This document shows positions 19,790 through 29,949 of a DNA stretch of 64,000 bases, in pieces. Positions within the stretch are counted from its first letter, which is position 1. Every line of letters begins with the position of its first letter. Origin of the DNA: Ignavibacteriota bacterium. GTDB lineage: Bacteria; Bacteroidota; Ignavibacteria; UBA10030; BY39. Both the position numbers and the translations under genes were made by a program. Where the stretch lies: positions 1 through 64,000 of the forward strand of contig QOQV01000001.1 of assembly GCA_003327435.1 (NCBI GenBank). Direction: 5' to 3'. The notes beneath the pieces were generated by a model. The model was not told where the DNA came from. It was given only the letters and a program-made list of their open reading frames with translations, and ran no database searches.

Positions 19790-22700
19790 TTACTCCTGAT
19801 TTTTGTATTTTTGAAGAGTAAAATAAAATGTTGAACCTTCGCCAGGTTTTGACTCTACCCATATTTTACCTTTATGAATTTCAATAATTTTCTTTACAAT
19901 TGCTAATCCTGCACCAGTTCCCTCGTATTCTTCTCTCGAATGCAATCTCTGAAAGATTATAAATATTTTTTCAAAATATTTTTCTTCAATTCCAATACCA
20001 TTATCACGAACAAAACAAAGATAATAATCATCGTCGTAATCTTTGCAGCCAATTTCAATGAATGGGTCTGGTTTATCAGAAAATTTAATGGAATTAGATA
20101 CCAAATTTCTAAAAACCATTTTTAATTGAGTTTCGTTGCCATATAACACAGGCAAAAGATTTGGTTTAATTAGACGAATTTTTTTTGAGTTTAGTGCATA
20201 GGATAGGTCTGTTTCTACTTCCTTTATAATTGATTCAAGTGTTACAGCTTTAAAGGATTCTGATATGCGACTTATACGGGAGAGTGTTAAAAGGTCATCA
20301 ATTAAATTTTTCATTCTGCCAGTTGCTTTGACTATCGATTCAATATATTCAGCTGGTTCACCATTAAATAATTCCTTAAACTCCTCGCGTAATATCTGAC
20401 TATAACCTTCTATACTTATTAGAGGTTCTTTCAAATCATGTGATACAACATATGTAAAATCATCCAATTCTTTATTTCGTCTTTGTATTTCATTTGATTT
20501 CTGAACAGTTTCTTCATACAACTTTGTTTTTTCGATAGCGATAGAAACAAGACTGCACACATTTTCAATCATTGCAATTTCTGCTTCACCATAATATGTA
20601 TAATCCTTAGGTTTCAAAATTAGAGTTCCAATTATGTTATTTTTGGATGCTAACGGAAAATAGAAAAAGATTTGACCAGAAGAATTTTCATATTTTATTG
20701 TTTTCATCTCATTTATAATTTCCCAGATAGGTGAGTTTATCTGAATCTGTACAGATTGCATAATTCTTGGTATATATATTTTTTCGTTACCAATGGATTT
20801 AACATGGAACATTGTTGTTTCATGAAGTTTTATCTCATCAATAAATTTAACCATCATTTCATCGAAATCTACAATTTTAACTAATTGAGAATGAATAATT
20901 TCAAACATTTGATCAATATCAAGGGTTGCAGTAAGTTGTTGACTTAATTCATATAGAATACTTAATCTGTTCAGTTGAGATTGAAGCGTAGAATAGAGTT
21001 GAGCATTATCCATTGCTGTACCTAACTGATTGCCAATCATAGAAATCAGCTGATCCTGTTGCAGTCCAAAACTGTGTTCATTTTTATAATAAATCTGGAA
21101 TACACCCAACACTTTGTCCACTGATTTTATTGGTACTGATGCAAGTGCAGCTATTTTTAAATCAAATTTCTCTATCAGTATTTCTTTCAAGCTATTCGGT
21201 ATATCAAGCCAGGTAGAAGCATAAGTTGGTATTCTGTAATCCCAATTTTGAATATTAATCTTAATATTACAAAGTTCTAACGAATTGTCCTGTGCATTAT
21301 ACTTACTCTTTAAAATCAGTTCCTGAGGATCCTCTGGATTGGTAAACCAAATGAAAAGATAATCTGCTGATAATAACCTTGTAATTCTTGGTAATGCAGT
21401 TTCAAAGATTTTATTTATATCAAATGAAGAAGAGATATGAGTTGAAATATCATTTAAATCTATGAGTTGCTTGTTTAATATTTTTAGAGCGTTTTCTGTC
21501 CGTTTTAAATCGGTTATATCTGTAAGAGTAAAAACTTCACCGGTAACTTTACCTTCTATTATCATTGGATTAATTGTCAGAAGATAATCATAGGTTGTAT
21601 CCTGATTTAATTTAATTTCAAACTCGAGAGAGGCATAATTTCTTTTGTTTTCTAATATTGCCTTTGCAGTCTGAAATATTTCTGTACCCAGTATATTTTC
21701 AGGCAATTCATCAAACAAATATTTTCCAACATAGCTGGTTTTTGGCTTTAGATATAATCTTTCAATAAAACGATACCAGGCTTTGTTTACTTCTCTCAAT
21801 TTAAACTCATCGTCAACAGTAAAGACAATTTTATCTATTGAATTAAGAAGATTATGAATATATGTAGCATCATTTGTAACTTTTCTAAAGAGCAAAATGC
21901 GATCAATTATTGCTCCCATCTGCTCGATGAATGGTTTTAGTTTGTCGATTAATTCTTCTTCAAATGAATTAGCTTCTTTTGAGTATATATTTATTGTTCC
22001 AAGAATTTCTCCCTCTGAGTATATAGGAAATGATATGATAGATAGATACTGGTCTTCTAAAATCTTGTGTATTATTAATCTTTCATCTTCATTTGAATCT
22101 GATATTAGTACAGGTTTTTTTGTAATTTTCGTTATTTTTGAAATATGATTATCGATGTCTTGTGCGATTCCCGATTCAAAACTATTATATTCTTTAATGA
22201 TAGAACCCAATATTTCAATTCTCTGATTTTGAAAAATTGTGGCATCGATTTTATCAAACTGAACGATATTGAAGATGTTGTCAGCAAATACGCGAAATAT
22301 TTTTTCAAAATCTGTTGTTTGATTTGCGGTTTGAATAATGCTATTGATGGATTCGATAAGTTTATTTCTTTCTTCTAAATCCTTAGCTAATTTTTTGCGT
22401 TCAGTTATATTTCTGGCAAGATTTAGCATTGCAATTGGTTCACCTAAGGAATTTCTAAGCAATGTCGTATTCAAACTTATTGATATTCTCTTCCCATCCT
22501 TTGTTTGCCAGGTCATATCAAAATCATGTAAATAGTTCTTCGATCTCAAGTTTGATACCCAGATAACGAACCTGCTCATTTCCTCTTCAATTAACCACGG
22601 ATATGGAAATTCCTGTCCTATTGCTTCTGAACGGTCATAGCCGAGTGTATTTATAAATTCTTTGTTAACCTGTAAAACTTTCCCTGTCAAATCCGTTAAT

Positions 22701-25700
22701 ACGAAGAAGTCACCAATAGTATCAATTACATTCCGCTGTAATTGTTCGGAATATTTGATTTCTTCTTCTAATTTTTTTCTTTTTGTAATATCAGAGATTA
22801 TTGCAACTATTCCAACAATACTGTTTTTATTATCCCTGAGCGGGGCGAATTTTCCCCAGAAATATCCTTCTTTGCCAGTAAAAGGTATTTTGTATTGTAT
22901 ATCTTCGGTACTAACCACTTGACCAGCAAGTGCTTGTTCTAAATAGTATGTTAAGTTTTTTCCAAAAATATCTGTTATTTCAAAGATGTTCCTGCCTAAA
23001 ATTTCCGCCCGTGGTAATCCAGTTATTTTTTCCATTGCATCGTTCCAATCCAAGAAGTTATACTCATTATCAAGTACGATAACACCTTCTCTAATTCCGG
23101 CAAGAATACCGGATTTGAATTGCTCAGTGTTCCTCAGTGTGACTTCAAGATTTTTCTTTTCAGTTATATCCGACAAAATTCCATATACTGTTTCAACAAC
23201 ACCTGCTTCATTTTTAATCACATTAATTGAATCTCTAACCCAAATATATTCTGCTTTTCCACGAGGCAGTAACCTATATTCAATTACATCATTTTCCTTA
23301 ATATCATTTATATTAGCAATTCTTGAAAGTAATATTTTTCTATCATCCGGATGGATTATACTCAAAAGTATAGATTTGTTTCTTTGGAAATCTTTAACTG
23401 TATATCCTGTTAATGATTCTACATTGGGGCTTATAAAGCTGAACATATTACTTGGATTACCATAATAAATTACATCTGATATTGATGAGAGTAATTTTTC
23501 ATATTTATACAATAAATTGCTGACTTCATTTAATTTAATCGAATTATGTAGTGCATTACCAATATGAGCACCAATTGATGTGAGCAAGCTCTCTGAATTA
23601 ATATCCATTGGTACTTGCCCTGTGGATGCAAGTAAAATAAACCCGTTTGCGGTGTTTTTATGAACAGTTGGTATAAGAGCGATTGTGTTAAATTTATGTT
23701 TTTCAAAGTTCCTTTTATGAGGAAGATAGGTTGGATAATTTTTGGTTTTAAAAATATGAGGTTTTTGGGTTTTACTTACCAAACCACCAATACCTTCATA
23801 TATGTCTAGTTTTGAAATTTGTTGTGTTAAATCTAATGGTATTCCACTATGCGTAACCAGATTAAAATCTTTGTCGTTTTTAACATAGAATCCTCCACAT
23901 TCCCATTTAAGGTATGATATGACTTTCTCTAATGTGTTAATTGTAAGCTTCTCTATCTGAATGTCTTCATTTGTTATCTGGATAATTTTATTTATAAACT
24001 CATTTTCTTTTATCTTTTGATTCAGTTCATATTCTAATTTTATTTCGTTAGTAACATCACGATAGAATTCTAACTCACAGTTTGCACCTTCATAAATTAT
24101 GGGGATCGAAGAGACCTCAATAAAGATTTCTGAATCGTCTTCCTTTTTTAATTTGAATCTTTTGACGGAAATTGTTGATTTTTTCTTTTTACTGGACTCA
24201 TAAATTATTTCATTTTCTTCAATTCCAATAAAGGATTTCCCTTTTCCAATAATTTCTTCGAGTGAGGATATTTCAAAAAAGTTTAAGAACGCTTTATTGC
24301 AATTTTTATATATCCCATCCCCATAGATAGCCAATGCGTTATTTGAAACTTCAAAAATTTGTTTATACTGGTTGGTTGTATCCTTTAATGTTTCAATCAG
24401 TTTTATACGCGAAGTTACATCATAAATCGTTAGTTGTAAGAGTTGCTGTGTACCTAAATGGAATTTTGTAATGATAATATCACAAATTCTACTTTTCTGT
24501 GTTTTAGTTTCTATATGAACTTCAGGATAAAAATATTTTTCATCGTTTGAAAGTTTATTTACAATGGCACGGATTTTACGATATTGGTTTTTATCAAATA
24601 GGTTATTTAGATTAAATTGCTCAATAATATCTTGAGCTGATACACCAATGAATTCATAGAAACTACTGTTAGCATAAACACAGGTTTTATCCTTAAAAAT
24701 AATCACTGGTAAAGCCACAGAATCCAGGTACTTTAGATACTTTCGGGTTTCCGCTGTAAGTTTTTTTTCAACTTGCAATTCTTCACTTATGCTTCTTACA
24801 CTTGCGAGATAAAATTTGTTTTTTATTTCATTGATGTTTACTTCAACAGGAATGTTCATTGATGATTTTACTTGTATGTTCAGTTTAAAAATTATTGATT
24901 TTTTCTCTTTAAGTTGTGCCAGATTTCTAAGAACTTTAAACTTTTCTGTTTGATTTACCAAATTAAAAATATTGAGTATGTTAAATTCCTCTGAATCCAG
25001 ACCTGTTAGTGACAGAATTTTTTTATTTGGTTTAATGAAATCACCATTCCATTCGAAAATAAACATTGGAATGTTTGAATTCAGGAAGGATTGTTGATAC
25101 AATTCGGTGTTAATAAATTCAATAGGTATTTGTCTTTCTAATGAATCAAGTTTAATCTCTTTATAATCAGCTATTAATTGAGTAGAATCCACTTTAGAAG
25201 TTTTAAGTTTCAATGGGAAAATGTTTTCTGGAATATATTGGTTTTTTAGATTAATAACATTTACGAAATAGTCATCGCCTAATTTAAAAACACCTAATGT
25301 TGCTGTATATAAATCTTTGATTAAACCAATTTCAAAATTAGAGAATTTAGAGTATTGTAGAGTCGATAAAAGAACCCATTTTTTCCTTTGAGTATAATTA
25401 CTGATGTTTTGATAAACTTTTATAATTTTTTTTGTATGATATCCATAATTTTTGATATTCGAGATATCATCAATAAATACAACAAAATTTTTGGTCTTAT
25501 GAACATACTTTTTGATGGAATTTGCAAAAGAATTGAAATTTATATCTTCAAATCTCAGAAAAACGACATTTTTACTTTTGAGATAAGCAAAATCAGATAA
25601 ATTACGTGTTGTGATAATGATAATACTATAATTATTTTCTATGAAATGAATTAATAAGGGTGAAACCGCAAAATTAAGGTTATTTACCTCTGAGGCAATA

Positions 25701-25774
25701 AATAAAATGGAGTCGCCTTTTTTTAGACCTCCAATACGACTGATTAGTTTATCTATAGTATATGATATTTTCAT
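19790..25774 (-). CDS. Multi-PAS/GAF sensor histidine kinase with N-terminal KaiC/RecA-like domain
   Basis: 1994 aa; C-terminal HisKA (FTYVVSHDLKEPL) and HATPase (RNLVSNSIKFS, VRDNGIGIEE, GTGAGLAIVKKI); about 7 PAS and 4 GAF segments; N-terminal RIGGLKKGDSILFIASE...FVVFIDDIS. Confidence 0.93.
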   Translation of the reverse strand: MKISYTIDKLISRIGGLKKGDSILFIASEVNNLNFAVSPLLIHFIENNYSIIIITTRNLSDFAYLKSKNVVFLRFEDINFNSFANSIKKYVHKTKNFVVFIDDISNIKNYGYHTKKIIKVYQNISNYTQRKKWVLLSTLQYSKFSNFEIGLIKDLYTATLGVFKLGDDYFVNVINLKNQYIPENIFPLKLKTSKVDSTQLIADYKEIKLDSLERQIPIEFINTELYQQSFLNSNIPMFIFEWNGDFIKPNKKILSLTGLDSEEFNILNIFNLVNQTEKFKVLRNLAQLKEKKSIIFKLNIQVKSSMNIPVEVNINEIKNKFYLASVRSISEELQVEKKLTAETRKYLKYLDSVALPVIIFKDKTCVYANSSFYEFIGVSAQDIIEQFNLNNLFDKNQYRKIRAIVNKLSNDEKYFYPEVHIETKTQKSRICDIIITKFHLGTQQLLQLTIYDVTSRIKLIETLKDTTNQYKQIFEVSNNALAIYGDGIYKNCNKAFLNFFEISSLEEIIGKGKSFIGIEENEIIYESSKKKKSTISVKRFKLKKEDDSEIFIEVSSIPIIYEGANCELEFYRDVTNEIKLEYELNQKIKENEFINKIIQITNEDIQIEKLTINTLEKVISYLKWECGGFYVKNDKDFNLVTHSGIPLDLTQQISKLDIYEGIGGLVSKTQKPHIFKTKNYPTYLPHKRNFEKHKFNTIALIPTVHKNTANGFILLASTGQVPMDINSESLLTSIGAHIGNALHNSIKLNEVSNLLYKYEKLLSSISDVIYYGNPSNMFSFISPNVESLTGYTVKDFQRNKSILLSIIHPDDRKILLSRIANINDIKENDVIEYRLLPRGKAEYIWVRDSINVIKNEAGVVETVYGILSDITEKKNLEVTLRNTEQFKSGILAGIREGVIVLDNEYNFLDWNDAMEKITGLPRAEILGRNIFEITDIFGKNLTYYLEQALAGQVVSTEDIQYKIPFTGKEGYFWGKFAPLRDNKNSIVGIVAIISDITKRKKLEEEIKYSEQLQRNVIDTIGDFFVLTDLTGKVLQVNKEFINTLGYDRSEAIGQEFPYPWLIEEEMSRFVIWVSNLRSKNYLHDFDMTWQTKDGKRISISLNTTLLRNSLGEPIAMLNLARNITERKKLAKDLEERNKLIESINSIIQTANQTTDFEKIFRVFADNIFNIVQFDKIDATIFQNQRIEILGSIIKEYNSFESGIAQDIDNHISKITKITKKPVLISDSNEDERLIIHKILEDQYLSIISFPIYSEGEILGTINIYSKEANSFEEELIDKLKPFIEQMGAIIDRILLFRKVTNDATYIHNLLNSIDKIVFTVDDEFKLREVNKAWYRFIERLYLKPKTSYVGKYLFDELPENILGTEIFQTAKAILENKRNYASLEFEIKLNQDTTYDYLLTINPMIIEGKVTGEVFTLTDITDLKRTENALKILNKQLIDLNDISTHISSSFDINKIFETALPRITRLLSADYLFIWFTNPEDPQELILKSKYNAQDNSLELCNIKINIQNWDYRIPTYASTWLDIPNSLKEILIEKFDLKIAALASVPIKSVDKVLGVFQIYYKNEHSFGLQQDQLISMIGNQLGTAMDNAQLYSTLQSQLNRLSILYELSQQLTATLDIDQMFEIIHSQLVKIVDFDEMMVKFIDEIKLHETTMFHVKSIGNEKIYIPRIMQSVQIQINSPIWEIINEMKTIKYENSSGQIFFYFPLASKNNIIGTLILKPKDYTYYGEAEIAMIENVCSLVSIAIEKTKLYEETVQKSNEIQRRNKELDDFTYVVSHDLKEPLISIEGYSQILREEFKELFNGEPAEYIESIVKATGRMKNLIDDLLTLSRISRISESFKAVTLESIIKEVETDLSYALNSKKIRLIKPNLLPVLYGNETQLKMVFRNLVSNSIKFSDKPDPFIEIGCKDYDDDYYLCFVRDNGIGIEEKYFEKIFIIFQRLHSREEYEGTGAGLAIVKKIIEIHKGKIWVESKPGEGSTFYFTLQKYKNQE

Positions 25775-25823
25775 AATAGTTTAGAAATAATGTAATAAAA
25801 AAAAGCATCTTATTCAAATAAAA

Positions 25824-25853
25824 AAGGCATCCTGTATTGGGGCAGGATGCCTT
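25824..25853 (-). terminator. Rho-independent terminator for the downstream-ending barrel gene
   Basis: Perfect 11-bp inverted repeat AAGGCATCCTG/CAGGATGCCTT, 8-nt loop, followed on the minus strand by TTTTTT. Confidence 0.9.
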
Positions 25854-25875
25854 GATGAGAGAGCGATCACATAAA

Positions 25876-26571
25876 TTAGAAGTAGGCAGCTAATTTAAAT
25901 GATACTGTATTGAAGCCCAGCGACATTTGGGAAGGAAGGTCTTGTGTAGTAGTAGGTAAAGCTTGGCGAGTAATTTCATATGTTCCACTGCCAAATACGA
26001 TACCGAATTGATATTCAGCGCCAAGGCTAATCCTGTTATAAATGAAATAATCAAATCCTAACAAACCACCGATACCAAAATTTGTAACGCTTGCATAATA
26101 TTTTGTTGCAGTTCCAGCTGGTGGTGGATTGGCAACGGATGGTTCATATGTTCCTGATAGAAGTGCAAAACCTGCGAGAGCACCAAGATAACCCACGAAG
26201 GATCCGCTTTTAACAAAATCTGATTGGATACCTAATTCCAATCCAATTCCAAAACTCGACTCTTTTTGGTCTGAAAATCCACCAGAACCTGATTTTACTG
26301 TTTCCGAATTATAACCCAATAATAATGCACCTCTTCCTGCAAAACCATCTGAAAAATAATATTTCATACCTATTGCTTGAAACGACGGAAAATCAACTGA
26401 ACCAATGGACATTGAATTTGTCGACATAAAAGAGCCTGCACTTAAGTTTGATAATCCGTTAAAATGGAATAATACTGCTTTGTCTCCTGCTGAATTCATC
26501 ACATCTCCACCAGAAAATGCAGAATAGGAAAGAATTAGAATCAAACATAAAGCTGAAAATAATTTTTTCAT
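25876..26571 (-). CDS. Outer membrane beta-barrel protein, hypothetical
   Basis: Start placed at MKKLFSALCL (internal to the track ORF 25876..26595) giving a canonical signal peptide; alternating amphipathic strands, terminal aromatic F. Confidence 0.75.
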   Translation of the reverse strand: MKKLFSALCLILILSYSAFSGGDVMNSAGDKAVLFHFNGLSNLSAGSFMSTNSMSIGSVDFPSFQAIGMKYYFSDGFAGRGALLLGYNSETVKSGSGGFSDQKESSFGIGLELGIQSDFVKSGSFVGYLGALAGFALLSGTYEPSVANPPPAGTATKYYASVTNFGIGGLLGFDYFIYNRISLGAEYQFGIVFGSGTYEITRQALPTTTQDLPSQMSLGFNTVSFKLAAYF

Positions 26572-26629
26572 AAAACCCTCATAATTGTTAAACATAAATT
26601 TTTATTGGTTTAAAAATTAAACCATAGTA

Positions 26630-26658
26630 AATATACAATAAAATAAGATAATTGTCAA
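26630..26658 (-). promoter_or_regulatory. Sigma70-type promoter
   Basis: Minus strand TTGACA-N17-TATATT upstream of the beta-barrel gene at 26571. Confidence 0.75.
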
Positions 26659-26725
26659 GTCCTTTTAACTTTTTTCTTTAAGTAAATGATGAAATCCCTT
26701 ATTTTTCGCAAAAATTCTCAAAGTT

Positions 26726-27868
26726 TTAGGTTTTTAAAATATTGCGAGAAATGACAATTCTCTGGACTTCCGAAGTACCCTCATATATTTCAGTTATTTT
26801 AGCATCTCTTAAATATCTTTCCACTGGATAATCTTTTATATATCCATATCCACCGTGAATTTGTATAGCTTCAAGAGCTGAATCAACAGCAACCTTGGAT
26901 GCATAAAGTTTTGCCATAGAAGATGCCATACCATAAGGTTCATTAGCATCTTTTAATGCCGCTGCTTTTAGAGTCAGAAGTCTAGCGGCTTCAATCTTAG
27001 TTGCCATATCTGCAAGCTTAAATTGAATTGCTTGAAATTCAGCTATCAACTGTCCAAAAGCTTTTCGTTCCTTTGAATATTTCAATGAAGCTTCAAATGC
27101 AGCTTGAGCAATTCCAAGTGCTTGCGCTGCTATTCCGATTCTACCACCATCAAGTGTTTTCATTGCAAATTTAAATCCAAATCCCTCTTCACCAATTCTA
27201 TTTTCTTCTGGAACACGACAATCGGTAAAAGATAAGGATACTGTATCAGAACTTCTTATTCCTAATTTTTTTTCTTTTTTTGCAACTTCAAAACCCTGCG
27301 TTCCTTTTTCAACTATGAAAGCACTTATACCATGAGCACCTTTTGATTTATCTGTTGCAGCCATAACTAAAACTACATCAGCATTTGCACCATTTGTTAT
27401 AAAATTTTTAGTTCCATTTAATACGTAATGATTACCATCTTTTATTGCAACAGTTTTTTGATTTGATGCATCACTTCCAGCTTCAGGTTCCGATAAGGCA
27501 AAGGCACCGAGCATTTTGCCGGTAGCGAGTTGTTTCAAATACTTTTCCTTTTGATATTCACTACCCCATTCCTGTATTCCATAACATACTAAAGAATTAT
27601 TTACTGACATTATTACTCCAGCTGCTGCATCAATTTTTGAAATTTCTTCCATTGCTAATACATAACTAACTGTGTCAAGTCCTGCACCATTGTATTTTTC
27701 AGAAACCATCATCCCAAGCAAACCCAATTCGCCCATTTGTTTAACGGCTTCATAGGGGAATTCTTCTTTTTCATCTCTTTCGTTGGCTGAAGGAGCTAAA
27801 ACATCCTGGGCAAATTTTTTTGCCATTTCTTTAATCATTAACTGTGTTTCAGTGAATTTAAATTCCAT
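26726..27868 (-). CDS. Acyl-CoA dehydrogenase
   Basis: GAFALSEPEAGSDA, YVLNGTKNFITNGANAD, QIHGGYGYIKDYPVERYLRDAKITEIYEGTSEVQR. Confidence 0.96.
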   Translation of the reverse strand: MEFKFTETQLMIKEMAKKFAQDVLAPSANERDEKEEFPYEAVKQMGELGLLGMMVSEKYNGAGLDTVSYVLAMEEISKIDAAAGVIMSVNNSLVCYGIQEWGSEYQKEKYLKQLATGKMLGAFALSEPEAGSDASNQKTVAIKDGNHYVLNGTKNFITNGANADVVLVMAATDKSKGAHGISAFIVEKGTQGFEVAKKEKKLGIRSSDTVSLSFTDCRVPEENRIGEEGFGFKFAMKTLDGGRIGIAAQALGIAQAAFEASLKYSKERKAFGQLIAEFQAIQFKLADMATKIEAARLLTLKAAALKDANEPYGMASSMAKLYASKVAVDSALEAIQIHGGYGYIKDYPVERYLRDAKITEIYEGTSEVQRIVISRNILKT

Positions 27869-27877
27869 TTTTATACC

Positions 27878-28741
27878 TTATTTGTTTTGTGAATAATCAT
27901 AAAAACCCTTACCTGTTTTTCTACCAAGATTACCAGATGCTACCATTTTTTTAAGTAATGGGCAAGGGCGATATTTGGGATCACCAAGACCTTCATACAT
28001 AACATTCATTATTGATAAACATACATCCAAGCCGATAAAATCTGCTAATTGTAGTGGTCCCATTGGGTGATTTGCGCCTAATTTCATTACTGTATCCACA
28101 GCTTCAACACTTGCAACCCCTTCCATTACACAATATATTGCTTCGTTGATCATTGGCATAAGAATCCTGTTTGCAACAAATCCTGGATAGTCATTTACTT
28201 CCACAGGAGTTTTTTCTAACTTCTCGGCTACTGTTTTTACGATATTGTATGTTTGGTTTGATGTTGATAGACCTCTTATAACTTCCACGAGTTTCATGAT
28301 CGGAACAGGATTCATAAAGTGCATTCCGATTACCTTATCGGGTCGTTTTGTTACAGCTGCAATTTCTGTGATTGAGATTGATGAGGTGTTCGTTGCTAAA
28401 ATTGTATCCGGTAAAGTATTTTCGTCAAGTGTTTTGAATATTTTCAATTTCAACTCTTTATCTTCTGTTGCAGCTTCAACTACTAAGTGGGAATATTTAA
28501 CTCCCTCGATTAAATTTAACTCAGGTTTAATATTCGATAAGATAGAATTTTTTTGTTCTTCGGTGAGAATACCTTTTTTGATTTGTCTATCAATATTGGA
28601 TGAAATAGTTTTTATGGCACGATCAAGAAATTCCTGTTTGATATCATTTAGAGTTACTGAAAATCCATACTGTGCAAAAACATGAGCTATTCCATTTCCC
28701 ATTGTTCCTGCACCAACGACTGTCACATTTTTAATTTCCAT
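27878..28741 (-). CDS. 3-hydroxyacyl-/3-hydroxybutyryl-CoA dehydrogenase
   Basis: [52 protein letters not shown]. Confidence 0.95.
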   Translation of the reverse strand: MEIKNVTVVGAGTMGNGIAHVFAQYGFSVTLNDIKQEFLDRAIKTISSNIDRQIKKGILTEEQKNSILSNIKPELNLIEGVKYSHLVVEAATEDKELKLKIFKTLDENTLPDTILATNTSSISITEIAAVTKRPDKVIGMHFMNPVPIMKLVEVIRGLSTSNQTYNIVKTVAEKLEKTPVEVNDYPGFVANRILMPMINEAIYCVMEGVASVEAVDTVMKLGANHPMGPLQLADFIGLDVCLSIMNVMYEGLGDPKYRPCPLLKKMVASGNLGRKTGKGFYDYSQNK

Positions 28742-28759
28742 AATTATTCTCCTGATTTT

Positions 28760-29935
28760 TTATCTTTCTATGATTATTGCACTTGCTTCCCCACCGCCAA
28801 TACATGCAGTTGCAAGCCCGCGTTTTGCATTTATTCTTTGCATTGCATGTAATAATGTCACTAAAATTCTCGTTCCGCTTGCACCAATTGGGTGACCCAA
28901 TGCTACTGCACCACCATGAATGTTAACTTTATTAATATCAAGATTCAAAATTTTATTAACAGCTAATGTTACAACGGCAAATGCCTCGTTAATTTCGAAT
29001 AAATCAATATCATTTAATTTTAAATCTGCTTTTGTCAAAACTTTTTTTATAGCATCTGCCGGTGCAGTTGTGAACCATTCAGGTTTCTTTGCATAAGATG
29101 CATATGCTACAATCTTTGCAAGTGGTTTTAATCCAAGTTTTTCTGCTTTTTCTTTTGACATTACAACAACAGCCGCAGCACCATCATTAATTTTTGATGC
29201 ATTTGCTGCTGTTACAGTCCCATCTTTTTGAAATGCAGGTTTTAGAGCTGGAATTTTATCAAATTTTACCTTCTTTGGTTCTTCATCTTCTGAGACAACG
29301 ATTGGTTCACCGGATTTTTGTTCGATTTTGACTGGAACTATCTCATTTTCGAAATATTTCTTTTCCTGTGCTTCAAGTGCCCTTTTATAGCTGGCAATAG
29401 CAAATTCATCTTGTTCCTGTCTTGATATGTTCATTTCTTTTGCACAAATTTCGCCTGCATTTCCCATATGAAAATTATTATAAACATCCCATAAACCGTC
29501 ATATATCATTAAGTCGATCAACTGGCCGTGTCCCATACGGTAACCGTTACGAGCTTTATCAAGCATATATGGTACATTCGACATACTTTCCATACCACCA
29601 GCAACAATAATTTCAGCATCACCAAGCATAATAGCTTGAGTTGCTAACATAACCGATTTTAATCCAGAACCGCAAACTTTGTTTATTGTCATACATTCGA
29701 CCGATTCTGGTAATCCAGCAAATAGAGCAGCTTGGCGAGCAGGAGCCTGCCCCATTCCAGCTGTCAGGACTGAGCCCATAATAACTTCATCTACAATTTC
29801 AACAGGAATTTTTACACGTTTTAAAGCCTCGCTAATTACTAATGCACCAAGTTTCGTTGCTGGAAGTTGGCTAAGTGAACCTTGAAATGAGCCTATTGGT
29901 GTCCTAACAGCACTAACAATTACAGCTTCTTTCAT
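28760..29935 (-). CDS. Acetyl-CoA C-acetyltransferase (thiolase)
   Basis: INKVCGSGLKSVMLA, GGMESMSNVPYML, NIHGGAVALGHPIGASGTRI, ACIGGGEASAIIIE. Confidence 0.96.
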   Translation of the reverse strand: MKEAVIVSAVRTPIGSFQGSLSQLPATKLGALVISEALKRVKIPVEIVDEVIMGSVLTAGMGQAPARQAALFAGLPESVECMTINKVCGSGLKSVMLATQAIMLGDAEIIVAGGMESMSNVPYMLDKARNGYRMGHGQLIDLMIYDGLWDVYNNFHMGNAGEICAKEMNISRQEQDEFAIASYKRALEAQEKKYFENEIVPVKIEQKSGEPIVVSEDEEPKKVKFDKIPALKPAFQKDGTVTAANASKINDGAAAVVVMSKEKAEKLGLKPLAKIVAYASYAKKPEWFTTAPADAIKKVLTKADLKLNDIDLFEINEAFAVVTLAVNKILNLDINKVNIHGGAVALGHPIGASGTRILVTLLHAMQRINAKRGLATACIGGGEASAIIIER

Positions 29936-29949
29936 AAATCCTCCTGATG

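Noticed and set aside
22986-23465. 159-aa plus-strand ORF (and other plus ORFs at 19940-25600)
   Set aside because: Antisense to the multi-PAS kinase; AT-rich noise ORFs.
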